From Chaenocephalus aceratus (Eukaryota; Chordata; Actinopteri; Perciformes; Channichthyidae): a stretch of DNA of 64,000 nucleotides. The position numbers were made by a program, and so were the translations under genes. Numbering within the stretch: the stretch's first letter is position 1; the number at the start of each line of letters is the position of its first letter. The DNA lies in the NCBI GenBank assembly GCA_023974075.1, contig CM043800.1, positions 6,911,453-6,975,452 of the forward strand. Direction: 5' to 3'. The notes under the pieces were generated by a model. That model was given only the letters and a program-made list of their open reading frames with translations. It ran no database searches and was not told the origin of the DNA. Below are positions 35,580 through 45,962 of the stretch, in pieces.

Positions 35580-36290
35580 CGAGGTGAACATCACTACAGT
35601 CTGGACACGTTGAGAGCTGTACATACACGAAAGGGGAGTTAGTCGGTTTCTGTAAGAGCCAGCATGCGGGACCGGCTTTAACATGGTTTTCGGTGAGTAA
35701 TATGAGTGCAATGTGGAACGTTAATGTCAGCTAGCTAACATTAGCTAACAAGGTAACACTATCGTGGCTTTGTTTTAGTAACTAGTTTTCTCCTTAAGAA
35801 CTTCGTGGTCTCTGTGTATGCTGTGGATAACATTAGTGTTCACAAGAACAAGGTACACTCCCGTGGTTTTGTTTTAGTTGCTCTTCAGATTGAAGCGGCC
35901 AGTTTTATATCGACTATACAGTATAATCTATACTGTATGTGTGATCTCCTTTTACATCTCGTTGTGTCATTTGAGTTTATTTGCTGTGTGTAGATTCAAG
36001 GATTTTGGTGACATGAACATGACCATCGTGGAGGCAGTCCCAGTTACCATCCTTCTGTCTCCGTGAGGAGGGTGGGTCATATATCACCCATACTGGGCAC
36101 CAGTCCAAGGGCAGCTGCACATCACAGACCGGAGTCCTCTGCTACTTTGTTTGTGTGGACCACGATCATCCTCATCCCCAAAGACCCTGCATGGCATGGA
36201 AATCTCCTCCTCCTGGAAAAATTCTACACCCAGAATATGCTCCCTGTGTTGGCCAGTAGAGAGGAGGACATTTAAATAAACATACTCTTA
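35580..36290 (+). other. Exon-like leader in the long-inverted-repeat element
   Basis: ATGGTTTTCGGTGAGT at about 35683 looks like a splice donor after a short leader. TGTGTAG at 35987-35993 could be an acceptor. The following frame (36063-36275) encodes 70 residues with no motif I recognise and ends shortly before AATAAA at 36275-36280. This could be a degraded element gene. Low confidence. Confidence 0.25.
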
Positions 36291-37311
36291 ACACCCTCAG
36301 ACTCTGCGTTGTGTTTCGTATGTGTGATGGGGTGTTATGCAGAGGGCAGGAAAACAGGACACAGCAGATTGGGATTGTGGTGGAGATGCTGAGCAGTTAT
36401 TTAATTGTTGCATGTATTTATTATTAACTGCGTGCTTCTTAGTTATTCCATATTTTGCTGTAACATGGATCTGTATGTAACTCTATATTTACTTGTTATC
36501 TACCACACTCCCTTCTACATCATACACCATCATTATACATGATGGTGTATATAGGATATATATTTGTATACATATCTGTAAATTGTATAATTTTATTTAA
36601 ACGTCTTTTTGATCTCTCTGTCTAAAACACAAACTGAGTAAGATTGACAATAAAGTTGACTTTGAGAAATATATATATTCTTTATGAAAATAGTTGCCTG
36701 TTGGCAAAATGAATCCAAATTAAACGTTGGACTGAACTACAACTACGCCTTTAAATCTCTACGAACTGTTCTTCAGTGGGATGGCAAGTTCCTATCTTTA
36801 AACATTTATTAGTTTTTTCTCAACAGATTTGATTTTCTGAAGTTAATTTAACTTTGCCGACCATGTAAGGTCATTATTAAAAAGGTACAATCAATTTGTT
36901 TAGGGTTGAATAAAATAATGATAAACATTTCATTTGGATAATTTACTGACAGAATAAGAAACTCAATGATGCTCTACTCACCTGTTCCCTTTTTATAAAG
37001 TGAAACAGTTGAAACGATAGATTTTAGTAAACTTAAAAACAACCTTCTCCAAAAGCTATCAAGGAATATACCGAATACTTGTTTTAAACTTTATTACATA
37101 TTTTTATATAAATAGTTTGAATGATCCATAATTGACAGAAGCTTGTGTTTACACTGACCTGTTACTCATATTATATTAATGTCTTTGTAACTTCAGTAAA
37201 CCACTACCTCACTAATTTCTTTCATTCATCACGGTTCAGTAAACTAAGTGATACATGAACCAGTTTAATAATTATAATAACGTAGGATTGCAACTCTTTG
37301 AAACTGTAGGT
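36291..37311. other. AT-rich stretch with LINE-like tail
   Basis: 36640-36660 (GACAATAAAGTTGACTTTG) resembles LINE 3' tails of fish. A TACACCATCA...TGATGGTGTA palindrome lies at about 36522-36550. Nothing else. Confidence 0.35.
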
Positions 37312-37327
37312 GGCTCTTAAAAGAGCC
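37312..37327 (-). promoter_or_regulatory. Histone mRNA 3' stem-loop
   Basis: On the minus strand GGCTCTTTTAAGAGCC, followed by ACC, is the canonical 16-base hairpin that ends replication-dependent histone mRNAs and is bound by SLBP. It lies about 32 bp beyond the ancestral histone stop, the normal spacing. Confidence 0.9.
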
Positions 37328-37349
37328 GTTGTGTTTGGGTGTGCTGGTC

Positions 37350-37426
37350 TCAGGTCAGTTTAAGCCCTCTCTCGCGGATGCAGCGGGCCAGCTGGATGTC
37401 CTTAGGCATGATGGTGACCCTCTTTG
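37350..37426 (-). pseudogene. Histone H3 C-terminal fragment
   Basis: The minus strand encodes A-K-R-V-T-I-M-P-K-D-I-Q-L-A-R, the C-terminal helix of histone H3, then C-I-R in place of R-I-R. One base is missing in the next codons, so the normal end is read out of frame, and the former stop (plus 37360-37362) is bypassed to a TGA at 37350-37352. Upstream of 37426 the sequence is no longer H3, so only the last 20 or so codons plus the 3' hairpin remain. It appears to be a genomic fragment of a replication-dependent histone gene carried in a transposon. Confidence 0.88.
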
Positions 37427-37429
37427 CTT

Positions 37430-38237
37430 GGTTCATCTTACTGGGGGGCAGCTACATGGATGTCGGTGCAGTCCACAGTCATTGTGCAGTTGAAGGTAGA
37501 ATGGATGAAGGCAGAATGAATTTATTATTGACTCCGAATGAAACACAACTTCATGTCATACAATACATTGACTTTATTTGTAATTGTGTAAAAAAATATG
37601 AGCATTGATTAGCAAGCAGGACCTGCAGGAACAGAGCATGGTGATGGATGGAGCTGGGAAGAGAGAAGACTAAAGAAAACAGATCACTTTATTATCGGAT
37701 ATTAAAAATTCAATTTCAAAACAAGTTGCCGCTCCTACAGTTTTCTAGTATGTAAAGATGAATTCACATGACCTATGCAAAATATCACACTAAATACATG
37801 TGGTGTCTCTGGGGGGTGCATTGTGCCTTTGATGTATATAAATAATATACCATAACCAAATACTATTACGTACAGTGGAAATCAGGTTGCCAGAGCAGGT
37901 CAGTCCAGTGTGCATGTTCCTCAGGGTCTCAGCAGTTACAGGTGAGGTAAAGAAAATAAAAGAGAAAAAGGTCAGTAACAACACTTTAAAGTAACAACAC
38001 GTTGAATAATTATCTCTTTTAATAATGTTCTATATCAGTAATCACTCAACTACTGTCTTTCCAACAAACAGATTGACTCACTATCATCACAATGAAACAC
38101 GTCCTGAAGAATGGACCACAGATGGAAATGAAGCTATTAGCTATAATCTGGCATATTGCCATCTCTTCTCTTTGCTGAGATTAATGTTTTTTGTATGCAT
38201 GGTCTTTCTATAAATAAATAAATGTCATGCAAAGCTG
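37430..38237. other. Gene-free stretch
   Basis: AT-rich, no feature identified. Confidence 0.3.
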
Positions 38238-38469
38238 CACTGTAAAAAAATATTTTTGGATTTTAGTTCCTTTAAACTCATTTATGTGAGTCAGGTTCCA
38301 CCTAACATTTGGCCAAAAAGTTGAGACAACTAGAAACGTCAAGTTTTAATCCATTCAACTTGTCTGTGAAATTAAAATAGTACACTCAATTCAGAATGAT
38401 GAGTTTGCTCAGCTTTGCACATGCGCAGAACACTGCCCCTGCAAAAATTGCGTGTGTCAACCCGTGATC

Positions 38470-38561
38470 CAGCATCCTCCCTCACCTCATGGAACGAATT
38501 GAAAAGCTAGCCTGCGCGGTGCGGTTGAAATTGTGAAGAATTAGAAGAAGAATTACAAAGG
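38470..38561 (+). other. Probable first exon of the CACTG element gene
   Basis: About 250 bp inside the left end, a GC-richer block ends ATTACAAAG followed by GTGAGTTT, a good splice donor at 38562. The ATG at 38491 gives only 15 codons, so this is probably a 5' untranslated exon. Its position just inside the element end suits an element-borne promoter. Confidence 0.4.
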
Positions 38562-38846
38562 TGAGTTTAATAATTGCTTTTTTCTTCCGAGGTTAATTTC
38601 AAATGTACCTATATATATGTATAACCGTTTATTAGAGGCTAAACCTAAACTAGCCACGGTGGCCGTGTTTCCCTCTTAGTTATTGTAGCTATCTAACGTT
38701 AGCTAGCAAGTGAATTCAGTTCATCGTTGCAAGAGCCAAAATGTGCGTGGGGTTTCAGAATGGTTTAGTTTCCTGGGATATATTCAAGATTCAACATCTG
38801 TATTGGCCATGTACATGCTTCACACATACTAGGAATTTGTATAGGG

Positions 38847-39290
38847 CAGTGGTTCTCAAACTTTTTCACCTTGCCAGCTACTTCAAAATGACCAACGGTT
38901 AACTGGGGGGGGGGGGGGGTTGCGGGGGTGCTATGGCGTTTACTAGGGATGCTCCGATCAAACAAAACAACAAATTATTACTACTTATAGTAGATGAAGT
39001 ACATCATTCAAAAGTTTAGATTCACTTTGGATAATAACACGGAGGCTCTTATTTTCCTCTCTCCTGACAGTCCGTTTCAGACTCATGCAGCTCGCTAATC
39101 CGGTAATGAGTGACCCGACAGTGAAGAATAAACATATTTTATAACTAGTTTAGCTTGTTCCAGAGGTAGATAAAATAGTTAAGTGTGTTATGTCTAAACT
39201 TTGTGTGTGGTGTGTGTGTGTGTGTGTGTGTTGCTCCGCTCAACGGTCCCTCACAACGGGAGGAGCTGCGGCGATCATTAGAGCTGCGTG
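38847..39290 (+). repeat. hAT fragment (CAGTGGTTCTCAAAC)
   Basis: Starts with the same terminus as the element at 59027-60172 and aligns with it through the TAACTAGTTTAGCT and CTCAACGGTCC blocks, with a (GT)n run at about 39208-39230. The right end is missing. It sits in an intron or just upstream of the second coding exon of the pseudogene. Confidence 0.6.
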
Positions 39291-39458
39291 CGGCGGAGGT
39301 TGAAAAGCAGATGGCCAGCATTGTTTTCAGAAAGACAGTGAGTATAAGCTTTCACATGTACACCCCCTCTTTATAATTGAGAATAATTTTAAAGAATTGT
39401 TTTATTTGTCATACACGTTTGACACATCAACACAATGCGTGCAGTGGGAGGCGAGTGC

Positions 39459-40235
39459 TAGTGCTGTAGCGACGCGTCGACTTCAAAATATCGTCGACGA
39501 CATATTTCCGCGTTGACGCGTCGCTACACACACGTGGAGTCACCCACAGCAACAAGCAGTTCTAGCTGTGGTGGCTACCATTAGCAGCTAGCATTTGCTC
39601 TCCGATTCTTGCATTAAAATGGAATTATGGATTATAAATTCAATCATTTTTTTATACATAGACGTTAAAAACCTATGGATTAACCGATCATCAAGCCGCG
39701 TTTTTTCCATTGTAATGCATTGAAACACGTCTTTTGATCAGTTTGACAGCTAACGGTGGTGTGACGATCTCCCTAGAAGCTCTGTAAAGGTACGTGTTGT
39801 GATGACTGTATTTGCTTCCCCTGTCGCGAGTCCGGATCACTCAGTGATGATACTATATACCTACATAATCTGTGGAGTCTCAGCTTTTAATCGGATATCT
39901 TGTATGTGCAGCTAACGATAAGTAATAAGGGGTACTTTTAATCTTGAGTTCTGTGCCAATGTCCGTTAGCATTTTTCGCTCAGGGGTCATTTAGATGCTT
40001 CTTATGAGACTTGTTTTGTTTTGGTAAACATGGTTTATATCGTCAGTTAGCTGAGATTATTTCCGTTAATCTGGTATAACACATTAATAGGTTCTTAAAT
40101 ATTAAGATCCCCTGAGACACAGTATCGTGAAACACATTTTTTTTTTACATTACGTTTTTTTATGAATTGAACAACAGACAAATAATCGTTAGATAGTCGA
40201 CTAATCGATCAAATAATCGTTTCCCCCCAGCACTA
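39459..40235. mobile_element. hAT-like miniature element (TAGTGCTG ends)
   Basis: TAGTGCTG at 39459 and CAGCACTA ending 40235. Subterminal GACGCGTCGAC and ATCGTCGACG motifs lie left, GTCGACTAATCGATC right. Flanks share GAGGCGA but not in perfect register, so the target duplication is imperfect. It lies in an intron of the pseudogene. Confidence 0.5.
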
Positions 40236-41449
40236 GAGGCGACACATCAACACAAATACACATGCACAATGAAATGTGTTCTCTGCTTTTCACCCATCTG
40301 TGCTGTCCTTCGTCCAAGGCAGCCAGGAGCAGTGGGTGTCTGCAGGGGCCGCTCCCTGTCCAATCTTGGGTCAGGGACGAACAGGAGAGCAATCTATTCT
40401 TCTGAATGTTTTAATATTGGGGTTCTGTTTTGGTCCTTACAGATTGCTGCCGAGTTCACGCGTCTTGTGGCTGCTGACCTCCCCAAGTCCTTACTTTCTG
40501 GACTCGACCGGCATTTGCCAAGACTGCTCGAGTTGTACAAAGCACGAGAGAGACGCGATACAAATATTCACAGTCTGCTGGAGTCTCTGAAGTAAGTGAA
40601 GAAGTTGCTGTTAGATTGCTGCTAGACCGCCCCGTTAATACAGTGACGTCTTTACATGCCGGAGACCAAACTCTTTTATTTTTTATCTCGGTGAACTTTT
40701 AGTTTTGAAAGACTAAGCTAATAAATATGGATTGAAGCAGAATATTTCGTTTGATAAAAACATGTTGTCTATGATGAAAATTATTACATCTATCTTTTTT
40801 ACAATAAATGTTGACTTTTGGACTTTACAATGCCATAAAACACATCCCAAGCAACACATTAATGTAACGGATCACATGTAATATAGTCAGATCTATCGTG
40901 CTCTAGGTGGGCAGTGATATATAAGCCTATTCATTTAGCATTCACACAGTCGGTGATATTTTGCCAGCTGTCCCTTTCTGCATTTGTCCGTTTAAACTGT
41001 GTTGCTTTTAGCCGGTTTATGATTTAAACTTCTTGGTTCTTACGATCCGCGAGCACCATGCTGTGATGGTCAGTAGGCGGCGCTTTTGTACGAGTTGATC
41101 TGATATCACGAACATAAACATGCTCCGGAGCAGGTTAGGCGTTCAGCATAAGTTACCGCGTTGATCTATCCCAGGTAAGAAGTGAAACCACCTTCTGTAG
41201 AACAGAAAACCCAGGGTTAAACCTGAAGTGACCTCGCTAACCTCAAATCCTGCTTTGTAGTACAGGCCCCTGGTCTGTCTAATTTATTTTCTTGATGCCT
41301 GTTTTGATGTTTTTGCAGAACTCCAACCAGAACAGAAGGTCTGCAGCACTTCTTGGACTGCCATATTTCCATGAAGGAGGATCCCTCCAACTTCATCAAG
41401 TTCTGTGCGGTACGTTTCAAACTTAATAAGAGATGAGTTCCTTAGTGTT

Positions 41450-41775
41450 AATGTAGCACCCACCTTGACAGGCCATGTTCTTGCAGATGAATTTCATCTG
41501 TTGCCATCAGGGCGTAGATATGCTCTACATGCTCTTAAGACTAATCGCTTTTCAAATCATTCATCCCCTCTGCACTCAAACTTATAAATTCTTGGTAGGT
41601 TTTTTAACTTGACTATTTATTTATTTATTTATTGTTGATGCTATGTAAACTACTTATCGTGTAAATTGGAATGATCCACATCTCTGCCCCCGGGTGTATC
41701 TATCTGTGTGTTTTTCTTCCTGTATGTTCCTCCCTGTACATGACATAAACTGCTCAAAACCAATTGCCCCTCGCG
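41450..41775 (+). mobile_element. LINE 3' end fragment
   Basis: Encodes H-L-L-P-S-G-R-R-Y-A and ends GGATTAATAAAGTTGTTGATTGATGA, the usual C-terminal motif and tail of L2/CR1-group LINEs in fish. It lies in the intron between the last two exons of the pseudogene. Confidence 0.6.
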
Positions 41776-42397
41776 GGATTAATAAAGTTGTTGATTGATG
41801 ATCAGTTATTCAATGTTTTCTGATATAATTCAGGCCACTGACTCAGAGGAGGCGGCAGCTGGTAAACGGAGTGGATGTTGGCATACTGATCGTCACTGAA
41901 GAACGGGAGCCGGCAGCCCTTACCAAGGAATATTGCGGATGTTGCTGTGATCCTGAGGGGCGCATTGTTTTGCGCAAGCTGCGAGATTTACCAACCGGCT
42001 TGCTGTGCTGATGGGCATACTTTACAGCCTCAACATTGATTATCCTAAGGGACTGAAAGATACCTTTGAGGTCATTCAGAAGGTAATCATGGACACTGGG
42101 GGGGGCACCTGCTCTGCTCGGGCTCATGGACTGCGAAACAAATTGCTTCAGGGCACAATATAGAGATGTGGTTCCCTTCCCTGTCTGGGTTCCACCTTAA
42201 GGTTTATTTAATGTGGTTATTTGATGTGCTGCACAACTCCAAGGCAGCCAGCAAGACGTGTTCTGTTCCAGCTAAACTGCATTACAAATGTTTAACAATT
42301 TCCTTTTAAACAGGGTGCTGGATTTTCCCTCTGTTGTTAATTTTGGAATCATATGTTAGCTTGTTATTTTATGAAACGATAATATATCTGTCAAGTA

Positions 42398-42678
42398 TAG
42401 AGTGCCACAGTGACGCGTCCTAAAACCCGGAAGTAAGCTGCACATGGGTTCCTCCGACAAAAAGCAATGCAATTTCTCTATAGGATTTTGGAAAATAGCT
42501 CGAAATAAGGTCTGTGGTTGACACACGTTTAAGAGACGGATCACGTTTTGTTCAGCCGGATAATCTCCACATGTCTACCCTACTTTTATAATTTTCTAAT
42601 CATAAATATAATCGATAGATTTATGATTGATAGATAGAGTTTACTTCCGAGTTTTAGACGCGTCACTGTGGCACTCTA
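42398..42678. mobile_element. 281-bp miniature element with TA flanks
   Basis: Ends TAGAGTGCCACAGTGACGCG and its complement are flanked by TA (42396-42397, 42679-42680). A CGGAAGTAA motif is inverted just inside. TA duplication suggests Tc1/mariner-type mobilisation. Confidence 0.75.
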
Positions 42679-43375
42679 TACATGTTTATACAGATAAGGT
42701 TAAAGGCACAACTGTTCATTGTTTATCCACGTAAATATTAACCAATACAATATCTGTTTGCTGAACTGTAGCATGTTTTTAAGTTTGGCTTGTTTGCAGT
42801 TGGATAGATGTTTCAAAGAAAGGCGTTGCCTTTAAACATATATTACTCGAGGCATAGTTTGTTGTTCTATTAATAATGTGCTGCTGATGTTCCGCCTTGA
42901 GCTACTGCACTTTCAACAAAGTTACTACATTATGAATAAATGTATGTTTTTGATTGTTAATTGTTTCAGAAATTCACTTCACCAGTTTGAAAATGTTGGA
43001 TTTGGTAGCCAGAGCAATTGTTAATTCAAAAAAGTTGTCTGAATTTAAGATTGCTAGACCAGACAACTTTCTATCTTCACTGAACATAAAGTCAAGTTTT
43101 AAACTTTAATAACTTTGTTGGTACTGCTAAAACGAATAAGTTGATGAGACTTAGGGTAGTTAGTTTCATTCAGTGTTTTATTGACTACACAGTCTATCAA
43201 TTGAACTAATTATTCTAAGTTTAAGACACTTAAGGGTGAGTTGAGAGAATTTGAGAAAAGTTGTTGATGCAACAAAAATATTTGTTCATTTTACCAAAAA
43301 AAAGAAGTTCACCGAATGGTTACTTGCTTTATTTAGAGTCCTGTGAACTTGTTTTTTTTAAGTTGGAGAAACGTA

Positions 43376-43635
43376 ATTGAGTTGAAAATTACTTGATATC
43401 CTTTCCTGGCTAAACTTAATTGAGAGTTGAAAATTACTTGATATCCTTCCTGGCTAAACTTAATTGAGAGTTGAAATTACTTGAATATCCTTTCCTGGCT
43501 AAACTTAATTGAGAGTTGAAATTACTTGATATCCTTTCCTGGCTAAACTTAATTGAGAGTTGAAATTACTTGATATCCTTTCCTGGCTAAACTTAATTGT
43601 AAGTTGAATTTACTTAAGATACTTTCCTGGCCCTA
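43376..43635 (+). repeat. Tandem repeat, period about 44 bp
   Basis: Five to six copies of a unit with TTGAGAGTTGAAATTACTTG and CCTTTCCTGGCTAAACTTAA, just inside the right end of the CACTG element. It may serve as subterminal transposase sites. Confidence 0.85.
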
Positions 43636-43705
43636 ATCAAAATTTTAAGGCAACAGGGTTACAAATTATTTTAAGTTGAGTCAACTTGTATTTTTTTACA
43701 GTGTG

Positions 43706-44315
43706 CCTGCCTGCCTTCCTTCGACTCTTCCCTGAACTGCCTGATCTTTTAATGTTCAATGTTAACCATTTGAGCAGATAGCATTAGTAGAAAAGATCGC
43801 AGATGCTAATGTGCCGTTAGCCTACCTCCCACCCCCTTAGCACCTGGTGGAGGGGGCGATAGGCTCCTCTTCAAATGTTTTCACAAAATACTTACCATCA
43901 TGACTACTCTTACTGTTTAACATTTGGGTTTTACTTCATGTTAAGGATAATACAAATGACAAGGCTAAGTAATGTGATGCTAACTAACTAGCTATGTAGC
44001 TAACTTGACTATGTTCCATGCAAAACATGTGTATTACCTGATATGTCTGATCCAACGACTCCTGATCCTTTCATCAGACGGGAAGCGATAGAACGAGCAA
44101 AGTGGTATGATCACTTATGTGATTACAACCTGGTACAAAGCACACAGGCATCTTGTAAAAGTGAATTTATTTTTAGCAATCTCTTATTTATTGGAGGGAA
44201 TAAATCAGTTATGAGATCTTCTTCTTCTTCTTCGCTTTAATTACGAGTCACAACTACTTGGAGCATTATCGCCTGTGACATCACTTACGCGAGCCAGAAT
44301 GGGATTTGGGATTTG
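43706..44315. other. Unassigned sequence
   Basis: A 65-codon frame at 44043-44240 has no recognisable motif and ends in a TTC repeat. No gene called. Confidence 0.3.
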
Positions 44316-44886
44316 TAGTCGCGTATTTTTCATAGTCTTATATTTCAACAGTTTTACGACAAAATGTGACTTTTTTGACATGGAACTTATTGTTTAAGAT
44401 TGACAAACATCATATGTGTAGTTCGTGGCACAATTCAAACGGGATCAAAAGATACGTTTTCTCTCTCCATTGAATTCAATGTAAATGTTTCGCTTCCGGG
44501 GTCCCATGGGCCGGAAGTAGATGGGCGTGACTTCGCCTCTCTATAGAGAACGCGAATTTGCGGACCAGGAATTCGCGGGCCACAGCCAGCTGGGTGGCTG
44601 GCTGACAGCCAGCGGCACAGCAGTGGCTAGATGTGTGTGTATTTCGCGGGTTGCTAAATGTTTTGTGCGTGTGTGTTTATGTTGACAAGGAGGTTTAATA
44701 ACTGTGTGCTACACAAAACGTGCAGTCGGTTTCATTTTCATCGCCGTTTGTAGTAGAGTTAGCAGGATATTTTTATTTTAACTCTCGTCCCAAATTCGTC
44801 CCAAAATATTTTTTTATCCTCCCCGACACTATTTTTTTCGGCCCCGGGACGACGGGACGTCCTTAAGCTCGAGCCCTGCTGTAACC

Positions 44887-45173
44887 ACTATTTCCGGAAA
44901 GAGCCTCGAACCTCGTGCGACAATACTTTTTTATTACACAGGGCGTTGCCCGTACATTTATGATTGGTCAAGACTAGATGAAGAGATACCGTGGTTTAGA
45001 CTTGGTTCTCTTTGGTAGGTGCACAGACTTTGAAAAAAGTGTCTTGGCAACACGATCCTCCAATCAACCTTCAGCCGGCTGGCGAAGTCCCTCCCTACTC
45101 TGTCTCTATTCTAGTAATTCGTTTTCGCTAACCTTTCTACAGATATAGTGGAAAACCTTCATAATGCTGCTTC
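44887..45173. other. Sequence between the hAT unit and the provirus
   Basis: No gene. GGCGAAGTCCCTCCC near 45086 repeats a motif found at 35244 inside the long-inverted-repeat arm. Confidence 0.35.
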
Positions 45174-45177
45174 CTAG

Positions 45178-45657
45178 TGTAGTGGACATTTTTGACCATA
45201 TCATCCTTATTATATCTTTCATATGCTTAAACCAAATGCTTCTTATTTCCTGATGTGCTTTCTACTATTATTATTATTATTATTATTATATTCTCTTATG
45301 GATTATTCCCAGGCTCTGCAAGGCCACAGCTGTTTTAGCCGACTGGGAGTCACACAAGAACCGTTATGCTATCTGCTCAAGGCCACTGGGTGTCTCATAA
45401 ACAATCTGACCGTGTGAACACAAGAGTTATAACATTCCCACTATTTTCTTATATAATCTCTGCTTCTTCATTGTTCTGCGCACTCTCGGGCAGACTTTTC
45501 ATACTCTGTCCGACTTGTGACGTTATATTATTGTATCGTGTATTTGAAGCTTCAAATAAATAACCAAAAGACAGCTTTTCTCGATTCACCATTTATTTGT
45601 TTTTATCACTTTGACTTGTACTCTCCAGCCGTGTTTGGGTCCTAGATTTCCATAACA
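45178..45657 (+). repeat. Provirus 5' LTR
   Basis: TGTAGTGG...ATAACA. CTTATATAATC near 45451 is a TATA-like promoter element, and AATAAA near 45556 is the polyadenylation signal. It has three more ATT units than the 3' copy. Confidence 0.93.
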
Positions 45658-45659
45658 AA

Positions 45660-45677
45660 TGGCGTTGTCGGCAGGAT
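45660..45677 (+). other. Provirus primer binding site, tRNA-Ser-like
   Basis: TGGCGTTGTCGGCAGGAT, two bases after the LTR, resembles the complement of a vertebrate tRNA-Ser 3' end with about one mismatch (from memory). Minus-strand DNA synthesis would start here. Confidence 0.6.
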
Positions 45678-45962
45678 CTCTGTATGTTTGATTGGGAACA
45701 CCTCTGGACGCTGGTGGGTGCGCGCTCCGGGATCTTTGGATCTTCCTCTACCTCGACGAAAAAAACCGTACGGGACGAGGGGACCAGCGCGAGGGGTGGA
45801 ACCGATTGACTTCACGAGATCCAGCGAACTAAAAGGGGCTTCCAATACTGGGTGAGATGTACAAAGTCTAAATTGTTTAAAGTTAAACGTAATTAAACTC
45901 CATGACATTTATGAGAGGGACTGCTCGAAAGCAGAGGTATTTGGAATATCTGGCATCGACGG

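Larger units (their letters stand above)
39280..42163 (+). pseudogene. Multi-exon pseudogene of a multicopy teleost protein family
   Basis: Exon-like blocks with splice signals: about 39280-39337 (donor GTGAGT), 40443-40591 (acceptor TTACAG, donor GTAAGT), 41319-41409 (acceptor TTTGCAG, donor GTACGT), and 41834-42163 (acceptor TTCAG, stop TAG 42161-42163). Encoded motifs in order: I-A-A-E-F-T-R, L-L-E-L-Y-K-A-R, G-L-P-Y-F then K-E-D-P-S-N-F, V-D-V-G-I-L, L-R-D-L-P-T-G, L-N-I-D-Y-P-K, and G-G-G-T-C-S-A-R. This order matches the C-terminal part of the multicopy fish proteins often labelled 'sterile alpha motif domain-containing 3-like' (from memory). Frame changes in the last two exons and an early stop show it is dead. 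Function of the family is unknown to me. Confidence 0.55.
38238..43703. mobile_element. CACTG-ended transposon carrying a spliced gene
   Basis: Ends CACTGTAAAAAAATA and TATTTTTTTACAGTG are flanked by TG (38236-38237, 43704-43705). CACTG ends with short duplications are found in EnSpm/CACTA-like elements of fish. Subterminal regions share AAGTTGAGTCAACT-like motifs. The interior holds a multi-exon pseudogene on plus, several nested elements, and a 44-bp tandem repeat near the right end. Superfamily is inference from the ends. Confidence 0.6.
35235..44546. mobile_element. Long-inverted-repeat element, family unknown
   Basis: Arms of about 230 bp at 35235-35466 and 44546-44316 are inverted copies. 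Both contain ATAGAGAGGCGAAGTC, a CCCCGGAAG block, and GATCCCGTTTGAATTGTGCC. A 3-bp AGA flanks both sides, which is suggestive only. Inside lie an exon-like leader (35580-35690), the histone H3 fragment, and the CACTG element 38238-43703. I do not recognise the superfamily. Confidence 0.55.
33087..44878. mobile_element. hAT-type unit of 11.8 kb with perfect 8-bp duplications
   Basis: Ends CAGGGCTCTCGA and the complement of CAGGGCTCGAGC are flanked by CTGTAACC at 33079-33086 and 44879-44886. Both ends have subterminal GTCCC repeats. No transposase of its own is visible. Most of its length is made of younger nested elements (33567-34759, 35235-44546 and contents), so the original was probably a nonautonomous element of under 2 kb. 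Confidence 0.7.

Noticed and set aside
36063..36275. 70-codon frame as a gene
   Set aside because: No domain recognised. Kept only as part of a possible degraded leader region.
44043..44240. 65-codon frame near the right arm of the long-inverted-repeat element
   Set aside because: No motif, ends in a TTC microsatellite, no splice context.
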